Below are positions 42,701 to 51,504 of a stretch of 64,000 nt of DNA, piece by piece; position 1 is the first letter of the stretch, and every line of letters starts with the position of its first letter. The position numbers and the translations under genes are program-made. The stretch is taken from positions 1,798,001-1,862,000 of the forward strand of contig NZ_CP044543.1 of assembly GCF_008932115.1 (NCBI RefSeq). The letters run 5' to 3'. This DNA is from Bradyrhizobium betae. Lineage in GTDB: Bacteria; Pseudomonadota; Alphaproteobacteria; Rhizobiales; Xanthobacteraceae. The notes below the pieces were generated by a model. The model saw nothing but the letters and a program-made list of their open reading frames with translations, did not search any database and was not told where the DNA came from.

Positions 42701-44470
42701 GAGCGGCGGCGTGCCGGCCGATCCGGTGACCGGCGTGAACGACGTCGCTGCTGTATTCTGTGTCAGCGCCTTCGAGGCGATGGCCTGCGTGGCGCTCACC
42801 GGACCGTTGACGGTCAACTGGAAGGTGTTGCTGGCGGTGCCGCTGTTGGAATCGGTCACCGTTACCGTGTAGGTGGTCGTGCTGCTGGTCACGGTCGGCG
42901 TGCCGCTGACCTGGCCGTTGCTGGTGTTGAAGCTGAGGCCGGTCGGCAGGGTCGGCGAGATCGCATAGGACCGGGGCGTCGTGCCGCCACCGCCTGTGAC
43001 CGGTGTGAATGTTGTGATGGCCGTGTTCACGGTGACGGTGGCCGAGCTCACCGACTGCGTCGCGGTGACGGCGGTGTTCACCGTCAGGCTGAACGTATTG
43101 CTGGCGGTGGCACTGTTGGCATCGGTGACGGTGACCGTGTAGGTGGTCGCGCCGCTGCTCACGGTCGGCGTGCCCGTGATCGCGCCGGTGCCGGTGTTGA
43201 GCGAAAGGCCGGTCGGTAGCGCGGGTGAGACGCTATAGGTGAGCGATGGTGTGCCGTTGCCTCCAGTGACCGGTGTGAACGATGTCGCGGCCGCATTCTG
43301 CGTCAGCGTCTTCGAGGCGACCGCCTGGGTCGCTGTTACGGCCGAACTGACGGCGAGGCTGAACGTGTTCGAGGCAGTCGCACTGTTCGCGTCCGTTACG
43401 GTGACCGTGTAGGTGGTCGCGCCGCTCGTGGCGGTCGGCGTGCCGGTGATCGCGCCGGTCGACGTATTGAGCGAGAGGCCGGAGGGCAAAGAGGGCGATA
43501 CGCTATAGGTATAGGACGGCGTGCCGCCGCCACCGGTGACCGGCGTGAAGTTGGCCGATGGCTGATTCTGGGTCAGCGTCTTGGAGGCGACCGCCTGCGT
43601 CGCCGTCACGGCGCCGTTGACCGTGAGGCTGAACGTGTTGCTGGCGGTGGCGCTGTTGGCATCGGTCACCGTGACCGTATAGGTGGTCGCAGCGCTGGTG
43701 GCGGTCGGCGTGCCGGTGATCGCGCCTGTCGACGTATTGAAGGAGAGTCCGGTCGGCAAGGGCGGCGCGATGGCGTAGCTGAGCGGTGCGGTGCCACCTG
43801 AACCGGTGACCGGCGTGAAGGAGGTCGCCGCAGTGTTGACGGTCAGCGCCTTCGCCGCGATGGCCTGGGTCGCGGTCGGGCCGGGCAGGTTGATGGTGAG
43901 GACAAAGGGAGTGGTGGCAGACCCGGCGCCGGAGCAGGCCGCGAGACGGTCGCTACAATCAGACGCATAATACAGCGTGATCGTTTCCTGGCCGCTGCCG
44001 CTCAGGCTGTTGAGCGTGATGTTGATCTGGGCGTTGCCCGTGTTGGCATTCTGACCGTTGTCGTTTGCGCTGCTCGGAACCATCGTGTAGCTGGCCTTGG
44101 CAGTCGTCGGATTATAGTTGGTAAAGCCGGACGCGCTGGTGCCCGCAATCGGGAAGTTGACCGCCGCATTCGTGCCGGACACGGAGTAGAGGCCGTAGAC
44201 GGCCGCGTCGTCTCCCGTGTTGGCAGTGGACACGACGGTGAGACATAAACGGTAGACCTGGCTCACCGACGTAAAGGTGATCGTGGCTCCGCTGGTGGAG
44301 TTGATGGTCTGATCGCAGACTGCCTGGGCCGAGGAGATCGCGGCTCCCATGGCAGCAAGCGTCACGAAGGCCGTGGCAACCAGGGTCCTACAACGGCGTG
44401 CGCACATGCGCATACGCGCCTGCCGAAACGACGCGTTCAACGCGCAAATGACGAGAGAGAAAAGCTGCAC
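39713..44470 (-). CDS. Large autotransporter with ten Ig-like repeats
   Basis: A surface protein of up to 1585 residues. A signal segment (LVATAFVTLAAMGAAISSAQA) is followed by a unique 145-residue domain with several cysteines. Then come ten tandem repeats of about 89 residues (residues about 197-1087) of the putative-Ig type, each containing FTPVTG-GGT, LP-GLS-N---G-I-GTPT and TYTVTVTD-N. A different Ig-like domain (SGTPTGSVTFNDNGSPIGTA) comes next, then a linker, and a C-terminal autotransporter beta-barrel (last 280 residues, from WADVRGTGVDRW to ARVPFTAQ). The start used is GTG; ATG codons at 44413 and 44407 give a more normal signal length. It probably passes the outer membrane by its own barrel and acts in adhesion. 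It lies downstream of an ECF sigma/anti-sigma pair on the same strand. Confidence 0.9.
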   Translation of the reverse strand: MQLFSLVICALNASFRQARMRMCARRCRTLVATAFVTLAAMGAAISSAQAVCDQTINSTSGATITFTSVSQVYRLCLTVVSTANTGDDAAVYGLYSVSGTNAAVNFPIAGTSASGFTNYNPTTAKASYTMVPSSANDNGQNANTGNAQINITLNSLSGSGQETITLYYASDCSDRLAACSGAGSATTPFVLTINLPGPTATQAIAAKALTVNTAATSFTPVTGSGGTAPLSYAIAPPLPTGLSFNTSTGAITGTPTATSAATTYTVTVTDANSATASNTFSLTVNGAVTATQAVASKTLTQNQPSANFTPVTGGGGTPSYTYSVSPSLPSGLSLNTSTGAITGTPTATSGATTYTVTVTDANSATASNTFSLAVSSAVTATQAVASKTLTQNAAATSFTPVTGGNGTPSLTYSVSPALPTGLSLNTGTGAITGTPTVSSGATTYTVTVTDANSATASNTFSLTVNTAVTATQSVSSATVTVNTAITTFTPVTGGGGTTPRSYAISPTLPTGLSFNTSNGQVSGTPTVTSSTTTYTVTVTDSNSGTASNTFQLTVNGPVSATQAIASKALTQNTAATSFTPVTGSAGTPPLSYAIAPTLPAGLTLNTSTGAITGTPTVTSGATTYTVTVTDANSATASNTFSLTVNSAVTATQAIASGTFTANQAITAFTPVTGGGGTAPLGYTISPGLPAGLSINASTGAISGTPSSSAATATYTVTVTDSNNGTATNMFSLTVNGAVSATQSIPTKSLTVNVAATSFTPVTGGGGTSPLTYGIAPTLPAGLSFNTATGAITGTATVIGSAATYTVTVSDANSASATNTFSLAVSNAVSATQAIAAKGLTVNTAAASFTPVTGAGGTSPLTYGIAPALPTGLSFNTSTGAITGTPTATSGATTHTVTVTDANSASASNTFSLSVNSGVTATQAVASKVLTANQTVTAFTPVTGSGGTAPLTYAIAPTLPAGLSINASTGNISGTPTATSGATTYTVTVTDANSATATNTFSLTVNGAVVATTNVPSSALPVNQAVISFTPVSGSGGTGALSFAVSPALPTGLSFNTANGLVSGTPTVSSAMTTYTVTVSDTNTASASATFNLSVGQLATTVALTSSHNPSQFGQPVTFTATVTSASGTPTGSVTFNDNGSPIGTATLAAGVATLTTTALTVGSHTVTAGFAGTAFYGASTSTGLAQTVNVPVDSVRLRSLQQTVSKLVAQNSGQAISGAIDDAVADGFNDGGSFLTPGNARMRFNFSADPRDEDEPSSNTARAGAGESNGYSSLLPGREQPRGRGRGQVDDAFAAIDRGNKKQAVTKWHEQKEWLLWADVRGTGVDRWSSSTTAGTTTANQASLYGQQLNATMGLTYRVAPRLLVGVLGGYETFSYTQDAINGRLKGDGWTTGGYLGWKIVPTLRFDASVAYSGIGYDGTAGTAQGNFSGQRWMASTGLTGTYKWAGVLLEPSAKVYALWEHQNAYTDSLGTLQATNDFASGRASGGMRAAYPVAWLDSGLLLTPFVGMFGDYYFSKDDANTLAAGTGLASTPLLQGWSARATGGLGIMTTGGAGVGVGAELGGIGGNTRVWSFSARARVPFTAQ
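41210..43882 (-). repeat. Tandem repeat block inside the autotransporter gene (10 units of about 267 bp)
   Basis: Ten in-frame units, nearly equal in length and diverged in sequence, encode the Ig-like domains. Conserved nucleotide cores such as gtcaccgtgaccgtgtaggt recur at each unit on the plus strand. The repeated composition also opens long spurious frames on the other strand. Confidence 0.9.
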
Positions 44471-44819
44471 CGTGCCCCCGCACTACCCCGCGATCTCGCT
44501 CGACGCGAGACCGTCGTCGCAATTCCTTCGAAGCGAAAACGAATCCCAAAAACTTACCTGCGAGTATGCTTTGTTTGCAGCGCATGCAAGCGCGCAACGC
44601 GTGTAGCCTCGCATGCGCGCAACGCGTGGAACATCTGCACGGTAAAGCCCTTGTGGAGGTCAGTTGTGCCCCAGCAACACTGCGACGATTTCGCGCATCG
44701 ATATGATCGATCGCCGACGGGGCTCCTCATTGCATGGAGCAAAGCGGAATGCGGACGGGTTCACGAATTGCGCCGCGCTCCATCAGGGCTACGACAGCAT
44801 AACGTCTTGCCGAAACCTG
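44471..44819. promoter_or_regulatory. Intergenic leader of the autotransporter with a direct repeat
   Basis: 349 bp with no credible gene. The 12-mer gcgcaacgcgtg occurs at 44592-44603 and again at 44617-44628, 25 bp apart, each preceded by gcatgc. It lies about 130-180 bp upstream of the autotransporter start on the minus strand. It could be an operator or a promoter duplication. Confidence 0.4.
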
Positions 44820-45884
44820 TTACCTCGGCTGCACTGGCGGTACGGTCTCGATCAGCTTGCCGGTAAACACCGGCGCCGAGGTCGGCTGGCCGTTGGGCGA
44901 GCCGCCGGCCTGTTCGACGGTGACGGCGTAGGTTGCGCCGTTGACGACGTCGGCATCGTAGGAGCCGAGCACCGGACGCGCGGTGAAATCGCCCGACCCG
45001 ATCACGCCGAGCGAACGCGGACGCGGCAGCTTGTCGGAGATCAGCCAGAGCTCGAAGCTCTTGCCGGGCTCCGGGGTCGCGCCGACCTTGCGCACGGTAA
45101 AATTCCTGGTCGCTCCGTCGATGGTGAGGATGAAGGCGGGGCCGCCGCCCTGGCCCTGCAACAGCGCGACATATTGCGACGACGCCGTGAGCGGCGCCGG
45201 CGTCTTCACCTCGACCCTCTGGATGCGCGGTGCAGGCCGCAAGCCGCCCGGCAGCGCGTCGGGCTGGAAGATCTGAAGCGACAGCGTCACCAGCAGCGCC
45301 GCCGCGAGCGCACCGACGGCGGATGCGATGGTGCGCCAGCGCTTCACCCGGCTCTCGAGATGGATCAAATTGGTGTTGTCGGCGACCGGCGCCTGCGGCG
45401 CGCGCACGACTTCCGGATCAGGCGCGTGGACCTGCGGCATGAATATCGGCGTGACGTCGGAGAGCGCATCGGACGCCGGTCTCGCCGTCTGATCGTGTTC
45501 GGGAGGCTGCGCTTCAGGAGGCTGCGGCTCCGGTTGCCGCGTGACGTCAGATGGCAATTCCGGCGGCGCAGCTTCGGGCGCGGAAAACTCCGGCACAGGT
45601 GGCGGCAGTGGCGACGATGGCGACGACTCTTGCAGCGCAGGCGGCTCCTGTGCGAAGGCCGTGCGCGCTAGCTCGGACCTGATGTTCTCCCACACGACGG
45701 GACGCGGCTCGATCGAGCCGACCATCTGGTTGAGGACGCCGAGCCGGTAGGCCCACCCCTGCACGATGTCGGCGAACGCGGTGTCCACCGCCATCATGGT
45801 CTCGACCTGCGCGCGCTCGTCGGCGTCGAGCGTACCGAGCGTATATTCCGCGGCGAGCGCGATATGGTCCTCCGTGTAGGCCAT
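44820..45884 (-). CDS. Anti-sigma-K factor (RskA) family protein
   Basis: Membrane anti-sigma factor of 354 residues. The N-terminal cytoplasmic part (EDHIALAAEYTLGTLDADERAQVE in parts) matches the RskA anti-sigma domain and has no HxxxCxxC zinc motif. It is followed by a long Pro/Glu/Ala-rich linker (about residues 85-160), one membrane segment (IASAVGALAAALLVTLSLQI) and the periplasmic RskA domain (GKSFELWLISDKLPRPRSLG, in full form). The ATG at 45884 is preferred to the GTG just before it. It follows the sigma factor gene by 36 nt. It should hold the sigma factor inactive until a signal triggers release. Confidence 0.9.
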   Translation of the reverse strand: MAYTEDHIALAAEYTLGTLDADERAQVETMMAVDTAFADIVQGWAYRLGVLNQMVGSIEPRPVVWENIRSELARTAFAQEPPALQESSPSSPLPPPVPEFSAPEAAPPELPSDVTRQPEPQPPEAQPPEHDQTARPASDALSDVTPIFMPQVHAPDPEVVRAPQAPVADNTNLIHLESRVKRWRTIASAVGALAAALLVTLSLQIFQPDALPGGLRPAPRIQRVEVKTPAPLTASSQYVALLQGQGGGPAFILTIDGATRNFTVRKVGATPEPGKSFELWLISDKLPRPRSLGVIGSGDFTARPVLGSYDADVVNGATYAVTVEQAGGSPNGQPTSAPVFTGKLIETVPPVQPR

Positions 45885-45920
45885 CACTTGCGGTCCCGCA
45901 CCACCCTCACAATGAAACCC

Positions 45921-46466
45921 TCATAGCCCGAGGCATTCGCGAATATCCAACATGCTGCGCCGGAGCCACGTCTTCACCGTGTTGACGGGCGCCGAAAACT
46001 TCTCCGCCAATTGCTCGCGGCTCCAGCCGTTGTAATAGGCGAGAAGCACCAGCCTCTGACGGTCCGGCTCGAGCCGGCCGATGCATTCCAGCAACCGCTT
46101 CAACTCCTCGGTCATCTCTCTCCGCGCCAGCGGATCGGGGCTGTCGCTTGCCACCTCCATCGCCTGCGGCTCTTCCTCGATGGAGACTTCCGTCTTCTTG
46201 CGAACGATGTCGATGGCGCGGTTGCGCGCGATCGACGCCATCCACGTGATCGGCGACGACAAAGCCGGATTGAACTGGCCGGCGCTGTTCCAGATCTTGA
46301 CGTAGGTCTCCTGAATGACCTCCTCCGAGAGATCCTGCCGGCGCAAGATACGGAGCACGACGCCATAGAGTTTCGCGCGCGTGGCGACGTAAAGGCGCTC
46401 GAACGCGGCCTGATCGCCCTTCGCTACCTGCTCTATCAGCCCGACCAGCTCTGCTGGCGTCAGCAT
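45921..46466 (-). CDS. ECF RNA polymerase sigma factor (SigK-like)
   Basis: A 181-residue sigma-70 family factor. Region 2 (AAFERLYVATRAKLYGVVLRIL, in full; DLSEEVIQETYVKIW; SPITWMASIARNRAIDIVRK in part) and region 4 (LEPDRQRLVLLAYYNGWSREQLAEKF in parts; PVNTVKTWLRRSMLDIRECL) are complete. The partner anti-sigma factor is directly downstream. The possible targets are this operon and the autotransporter on the same strand. Confidence 0.94.
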   Translation of the reverse strand: MLTPAELVGLIEQVAKGDQAAFERLYVATRAKLYGVVLRILRRQDLSEEVIQETYVKIWNSAGQFNPALSSPITWMASIARNRAIDIVRKKTEVSIEEEPQAMEVASDSPDPLARREMTEELKRLLECIGRLEPDRQRLVLLAYYNGWSREQLAEKFSAPVNTVKTWLRRSMLDIRECLGL

Positions 46467-46598
46467 TCAGCCCCCAATGCCCCGTCGCCTCTTTCTCCCT
46501 CTCCCCGCAAGCGGGGCGAGGTGAACCATCCGCCACCATAGCGCGCGGCAAAGCCCGTCACCAAGGGGCCGGGCGCCACGCTGTGGATAGCAGATGCG

Positions 46599-46627
46599 AA
46601 AACCCGGACCTTGCGGGTCCGGGTTTT
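46599..46627 (-). terminator. Intrinsic terminator after fliJ (likely bidirectional)
   Basis: A 12-bp perfect stem (aaaacccggacc / ggtccgggtttt) with a 5-nt loop. A T-run ends the stem in either direction. It lies 33 nt beyond the fliJ stop and 132 nt upstream of the sigma factor start, so it should separate the flagellar and sigma transcripts. Confidence 0.85.
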
Positions 46628-46659
46628 GCAGATTGTTGCAGGTTCGGGCGGCGAGCGCC

Positions 46660-47079
46660 TCAGGCTACGGCGCCGATCCGGGCGCGCATCAGGCCGATGC
46701 TGTCGAGGTCGGCCTGCTCGCGGGCGTTTTCCTCGGCGCGTTCGCGGGCCTGGTCGCGCTCGTCGAGAAGTTCGACCTTCTTCAATTCCTCGAAGGCCTC
46801 GGCCAGCGCGGCCTTGGCTTCATCGAGCTGGCCCTTCAGCTCGTCGGCCGAGCGGGTCAGGTTCTCGCGGCGCTGGATCGCGGCCTTGGCATAGGTCGGA
46901 TAGGCGAAATGCGAGGGATCGTTGATCCCGGCCCGTTCCTGCTCGGTCGTGATCTCGCGTTCAAGATCGGTCGACATCCGCTGGAAGTCCGCGATCATGG
47001 TCTCGATCTGGGTGACCCGGCGGCGCTTCTCGTCGACCTGAAATTTCTTCAGGCGGATGAGGGTATCACGTGACTTCAT
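46660..47079 (-). CDS. fliJ: Flagellar export protein FliJ
   Basis: A 139-residue cytoplasmic protein, almost entirely coiled coil (LIRLKKFQVDEKRRRVTQIE, in full; RENLTRSADELKGQLDEAKA in full). The size, helical composition and position directly after fliI identify it as the FliJ chaperone/stalk-like part of the flagellar export ATPase. It is 127 nt downstream of fliI on the same strand and followed by a strong terminator. Confidence 0.9.
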   Translation of the reverse strand: MKSRDTLIRLKKFQVDEKRRRVTQIETMIADFQRMSTDLEREITTEQERAGINDPSHFAYPTYAKAAIQRRENLTRSADELKGQLDEAKAALAEAFEELKKVELLDERDQARERAEENAREQADLDSIGLMRARIGAVA

Positions 47080-47206
47080 CGACTCATACTCCCCAGAAGT
47101 CCCTTGGCTGCAAGACAGACGTACATTGGGACGTCACCGGTCTCCCCACAGGCCCCGATAGGGCCAAGACCGGCTCTGCTACTCCGGGGATGATGACCTG
47201 ACAAAG

Positions 47207-48532
47207 TTAGCGTTCCGTTTCCAAATTGCCCAGGATTTGCGCCAATTGCCGGTAGCCGTCCGCAAGCGAGGCATTTTCGTCCTTGCGCTGGCGCAGGAAG
47301 GCCTCGAGCGGTTCATGCAGGCGAATCGCCTCGTCGACCTCCGCGCTGGAGCCGGCGCGGTAGGCCCCGAGCCGGATCAATTCCTCCATGTCGGCATAGG
47401 TCGCCATCACCTTGCGGGCCCGCTGGATGACCGGCCAGAACTGCGGATCGGCCGATTTCGGCATGGTGCGGGAGACGGATTTGAGGATGTTGATGGCGGG
47501 GTAGCGGCCGCGCTCGGCGATCGAGCGCTGCATCACGATGTGGCCGTCGAGGATGCCGCGGACCGCGTCCGCGATCGGCTCGTTGTGATCGTCGCCGTCG
47601 ACCAGCACGGTGAAGATCGCGGTGATCGCGCCCTCCCCCAGACCCGGCCCGGCACGCTCCAGCAGCTTCGGCAGTTCGGTGAAGACGGTCGGCGTATAGC
47701 CCTTGGCCGTCGGCGGCTCGCCGGCGGACAGGCCGATCTCGCGCTGGGCCATGGCAAAGCGCGTCACCGAGTCCATCAGGCAGAGGACGTCCTTCTCCTC
47801 GTCGCGGAAATACTCGGCGATCGCGAGCGTGAGATATGCGGCCTGGCGGCGCATCAGTGCCGGCTCGTCCGAGGTCGCGACGACGACGACGGAGCGCGCC
47901 AGGCCCTCCTCGCCGAGGTCGTCCTGCAGGAACTCCTGCACCTCGCGACCGCGTTCGCCGATCAGCCCGATGACGCTGACCGCGGCATCGACGTTGCGCG
48001 CCAGCATCGACAGCAGCACCGATTTGCCGACGCCGGAGCCTGCGAAGATGCCCATGCGCTGGCCGCGGCAGCAGGTGAGAAAGGTGTTCATCGCACGCAC
48101 GCCGAGATCGAGCGGCGCGCCGACGCGCTTGCGCGAATGCGCCGGCGGCGGAGAATTGCGGTACGGCATCGGCGCCGGGCCCTGCGGCAACGGCCCCTTG
48201 CCGTCGATCGGCTCGCCCAGCGCGTTGACGACGCGGCCGAGCCAGGCCGCGCAGGGCCGAACCTGATTGGCGGCGTTGGCGATCACCGCCTTGCAGCCGC
48301 GGCGCACGCCGTCGAGGCCGGCGAACGGCATCACGACCGCGTTGTTGCCGGAGAAGCCGATCACCTCACAGGGAATATCGCGTCCGGCGCCGGTCTCGAT
48401 CACCAGCCGCGCACCGACCGACATCGCGTGGATCGGGCCGGCCACCTCGACCATCAAGCCGCGAACGCCGACGACGCGGCCGTAGATATTGACGCCGTCG
48501 ATATCGCCGATCTGTTCGGCAAGAGCCTTCAT
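47207..48532 (-). CDS. fliI: Flagellum-specific ATPase FliI
   Basis: A 441-residue F1-beta-like ATPase that powers flagellar protein export. Walker A ([17 protein letters not shown]), Walker B ([13 protein letters not shown]) and the [16 protein letters not shown] segment are typical of FliI. The N-terminal domain starts [10 protein letters not shown]. It lies back to back with ctrA, with 429 bp between the starts, and is followed by fliJ. Confidence 0.96.
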   Translation of the reverse strand: MKALAEQIGDIDGVNIYGRVVGVRGLMVEVAGPIHAMSVGARLVIETGAGRDIPCEVIGFSGNNAVVMPFAGLDGVRRGCKAVIANAANQVRPCAAWLGRVVNALGEPIDGKGPLPQGPAPMPYRNSPPPAHSRKRVGAPLDLGVRAMNTFLTCCRGQRMGIFAGSGVGKSVLLSMLARNVDAAVSVIGLIGERGREVQEFLQDDLGEEGLARSVVVVATSDEPALMRRQAAYLTLAIAEYFRDEEKDVLCLMDSVTRFAMAQREIGLSAGEPPTAKGYTPTVFTELPKLLERAGPGLGEGAITAIFTVLVDGDDHNEPIADAVRGILDGHIVMQRSIAERGRYPAINILKSVSRTMPKSADPQFWPVIQRARKVMATYADMEELIRLGAYRAGSSAEVDEAIRLHEPLEAFLRQRKDENASLADGYRQLAQILGNLETER

Positions 48533-48961
48533 CGGATCGCCTTCATGAGAGGGCCTTCATTAAGGTCCGCGCCTTCATCCCAAGGGGCTTTGGGGCGAAA
48601 ACCTTAAGTTTCGCCATATTTCTGAACGGCGCTTAACTTCGTGTTTACCCGCATCATTAATCATTGCGTCACTGTCTTTGTGACTGAGCGTGGCTCCCCT
48701 TCAGAAGAAGGCTGAGTCGCGGGAGTCGGTTAGGCCCGTCTCTTAAAGTGGAACTTGAACGGAACCGGGTAACGAAAGCTGCTTCGCGCGCAAGACCTTA
48801 GGGCGATTCGATAAAAATTGCACCGGGGGGACTTGCGTTCCAGAATCAGGATTTGTTAACCATCTGTTGTCAGGATCCGAATCAGTTGTTCAAAGGCGTT
48901 TTGTGAGTGCCGCGAATGCGGCCGACCTGACGCCCAGGAGCGGCGACTATGGGGAACTGGC
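48533..48961. promoter_or_regulatory. fliI-ctrA divergent control region
   Basis: 429 bp without a gene. It holds a CtrA-type box (TTAA-CTTCGTG-TTTAC, 48633-48648) and five GANTC sites at 48714, 48723, 48805, 48843 and 48879. It also has an isolated ttgttaacc near 48854. In Caulobacter, ctrA is controlled by CtrA itself and by CcrM methylation at GANTC, so this region is a likely counterpart. Confidence 0.6.
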
Positions 48962-49663
<702 letters not shown>

Positions 49664-49711
49664 TCCTGGGTTTACCGGCGAGCCCCCGGGGCTCGCTCCT
49701 CCCAGCCTGGA

Positions 49712-49742
49712 CCCCGCCGCAAATGGCGGGGTTTTGTTTTTT
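49712..49742 (+). terminator. Intrinsic terminator of ctrA
   Basis: A 7-bp GC stem (ccccgcc / ggcgggg) with a 6-nt loop is followed by ttttgttttttt, a textbook rho-independent signal 48 nt after the ctrA stop. Confidence 0.9.
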
Positions 49743-49831
49743 GGGGACGCCAACGCGGCCTCGTCGTCCTCCCGGAATTGAACCGCTATCCTCCCCCAGC
49801 CGACGAATGGTCGCTGCATGATGGGGGAACG

Positions 49832-50236
49832 ATGATCCTGCAATCACTCGCCGGCCTGCCCGCCTTCCTGGTCTATTTCTGCACCGGCCTGATCGCGATC
49901 GTGGCGTATCTGTTCGTCTACACCCGCATCACCCCGCACGATGAGTTCCAACTGATCCGCGACAACGAGCCGGCCGCGGCGATCGCGCTCGGCCTCAGCC
50001 TGCTCGGCTTCGTGGCGCCGCTGGTCAGCGCGATCGCGCATTCGGCCAATGTGCTGGACTGCCTGATCTGGGCCGTGATCGCCCTGATCGTGCAGATCAT
50101 CGTGCTGTTCCTGGTGAAGGTGCCGGTGCCGAACCTGTCGGCGCGGATCGCCGCCGGCGAGCTTGCTCCGGCGATCTGGCTCGGGCTGTCCTCGCTCGCC
50201 GCCGGCCTGTTGAACGCCGCCTGCATGATCTACTGA
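49832..50236 (+). CDS. DUF350 membrane protein (YjfL-like)
   Basis: A 134-residue inner-membrane protein with four hydrophobic helices arranged as two similar halves (FLVYFCTGLIAIVAYLFVYT; LGLSLLGFVAPLVSAIA; LIWAVIALIVQIIVLFLV; LGLSSLAAGLLNAACMI) and the polar LIRDNEPAAAIALG segment typical of DUF350. The ATG at 49832 follows a gggggaa site. It is followed 14 nt later by a Ser-rich protein. In many bacteria DUF350 genes sit with glutathionylspermidine-synthase-like genes; here such a gene is 4.7 kb further on. Confidence 0.88.
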   Translation: MILQSLAGLPAFLVYFCTGLIAIVAYLFVYTRITPHDEFQLIRDNEPAAAIALGLSLLGFVAPLVSAIAHSANVLDCLIWAVIALIVQIIVLFLVKVPVPNLSARIAAGELAPAIWLGLSSLAAGLLNAACMIY

Positions 50237-50250
50237 CGTGATCAACTGAC

Positions 50251-50643
50251 ATGGCGGACAAATCCTCCAGCAAACAGTTCGGCAAACGCCGGCCGCCAGC
50301 CGAGCCGCCGCCGCGACCTCCGGCGAAGCGCTCCGGCCATGTCGCGCTGCTGGTGATGGGCACGATCGCGGTCGGCACCACCGCCTACACGCTGATGCCG
50401 CGGCAGCATTGCGAGCCCGCGCCCGCCGGCACGGACCCGACGGTGCAGGCGAGCACCGCGTGCAGCAGCAGCAGCCGCAGCTCCTCGAGCGGCAGCGGCG
50501 GCTCGTCGCGGTCGAGTTTCTTCAGCAGCGACTCTTCGAGCCACTCCTCGTCGGGAACGTCGTCCGATTCCGGCCATAGTAGCGTCACCCGCGGCGGCTT
50601 CGGCTCGTTTGCGCATGCGTTCGGATTTTCGGGGCACAGTTAA
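50251..50643 (+). CDS. Ser-rich membrane-anchored protein, unknown function
   Basis: A 130-residue protein: a basic/proline N-terminus (KRRPPAEPPPRPPAKR), one hydrophobic segment (HVALLVMGTIAVGTTAYTLM) and a low-complexity Ser/Gly tail (SSSSRSSSSGSGGSS, HSSSGTSSDSGHSS) ending in FGSFAHAFGFSGHS. Its position after DUF350 corresponds to yjfM in the E. coli yjfL-yjfM-yjfC set, but I cannot confirm homology to DUF1190. It has two cysteines. It is probably co-transcribed with the DUF350 gene. Confidence 0.72.
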   Translation: MADKSSSKQFGKRRPPAEPPPRPPAKRSGHVALLVMGTIAVGTTAYTLMPRQHCEPAPAGTDPTVQASTACSSSSRSSSSGSGGSSRSSFFSSDSSSHSSSGTSSDSGHSSVTRGGFGSFAHAFGFSGHS

Positions 50644-50742
50644 ACCGCGCGGGATTGAGACACGTCAAATCCGCAGACGTGGCGGCTCTGTATCCTGAGC
50701 TTTGCTGACGCCCGGCATGGGCGGCAAAGTCGAGGTGCAATG

Positions 50743-51003
50743 ATGCGTACAATCGTGACGACGGCACTCGCTCTTCTCGCGCTGACATCACTGACCGCCG
50801 CGGTGCAAGCGGCGTCCTGCCCGCCTGGCACGGTGCGGGTCTGCGAACCGGGCGCGCGCAACCGCCCTCCGGCCACGCCGGAGCGGTGCCGCTGTGAAAA
50901 TACGCCAGGCAGTGGGAATTTGGGTGGCGGCGGCAAGGCCGAGATTCACAAGAAGAACGTGCCGACGGTGAAGCCGACCAAATCACCCGGCCCCAACAAT
51001 TGA
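50743..51003 (+). CDS. Small secreted Cys-containing protein
   Basis: An 86-residue exported protein: signal peptide (RTIVTTALALLALTSLTAAVQA), then SCPPGTVRVCEPG and RCRCENTPG (four cysteines) and a Gly/Lys/Pro tail. The CPPGT-type motif resembles the cysteine repeats of the large secreted protein encoded nearby on the other strand. Two adjacent ATG codons (50740, 50743) are possible starts. Function unknown. Confidence 0.65.
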   Translation: MRTIVTTALALLALTSLTAAVQAASCPPGTVRVCEPGARNRPPATPERCRCENTPGSGNLGGGGKAEIHKKNVPTVKPTKSPGPNN

Positions 51004-51165
51004 GCGCGGACCAGCCCACAGGCTGCAAGACCAGGCGCAAGACCAGGCGACTGACCCGAATGCACTGATTTTCCTCGAGCGCGACGGCAGAGATGCCATC
51101 GCGCTCGATGTCTTGATGCACACTCGCGGCGAGCGCGCCTCACGAACGCCGCGCGCGCATCGGCT

Positions 51166-51492
51166 CTATTGCGGTTTCTTCGTCGTCACCGGCTGCGGCG
51201 GCTCCGGCTGCGGATTCAGCCAGTTGTTGCCCTGCACCGGCTTCTTGCCCGCCATCGGCGGTTCGGGCTGCGGATTGAGCCAATTCGTCCTGGGGTGCTC
51301 GACCTTCAGACGCTTGGTTTTCTTCGCAGGCTTCGGCGTTGTCACCGTCGCTTGCGCCAACCTGACCGGCTGCTGCGCGCCGACCGGCGCCGTGGCGTCG
51401 GTCGGGCTCGCCGCGCTCGCGACGTTCAGGGCGGCAGCACAACTGACGCCTGTGATCGCGAGTGCCGTCAATATGAGCTTTGCACGCATCAT
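51166..51492 (-). CDS. Small secreted protein with duplicated NWLNPQPEPP motif
   Basis: A 108-residue exported protein with a signal peptide (LILTALAITGVSCAAALNVASA), a basic Lys/Pro middle (TTPKPAKKTKRLKVEHP), and two copies of NWLNPQPEPP separated by 13 residues. It begins 12 nt after the stop of the 1012-residue Cys-rich protein gene, so the two form an operon. Similar LNPQPxPP motifs occur in assorted bacterial exported proteins as I recall, with no known role. It may be a processed or binding peptide. Confidence 0.75.
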   Translation of the reverse strand: MMRAKLILTALAITGVSCAAALNVASAASPTDATAPVGAQQPVRLAQATVTTPKPAKKTKRLKVEHPRTNWLNPQPEPPMAGKKPVQGNNWLNPQPEPPQPVTTKKPQ

Positions 51493-51504
51493 CAGAGGTC
51501 TCCC

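Noticed and set aside
41150..43219. A 689-codon open frame on the plus strand
   Set aside because: It is antisense to the autotransporter repeats. Its Gly/Arg-rich repetitive translation follows the third-position bias of the true gene, and it has no family motifs.
41210..43882. Regular repeats that could suggest a CRISPR array
   Set aside because: The units are about 267 bp, in frame and coding. There are no short identical repeats with unique spacers.
46501..46518. Hairpin ctccccgcaagcggggcgag as the sigma factor's riboswitch or sRNA
   Set aside because: It is a short common GC palindrome with no conserved RNA context. I regard it as a small repeat remnant.
48854..48868. A second CtrA box at ttgttaaccatctgttg
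   Set aside because: The second half-site (TTGT after 7 nt) has two mismatches, so it was not counted.
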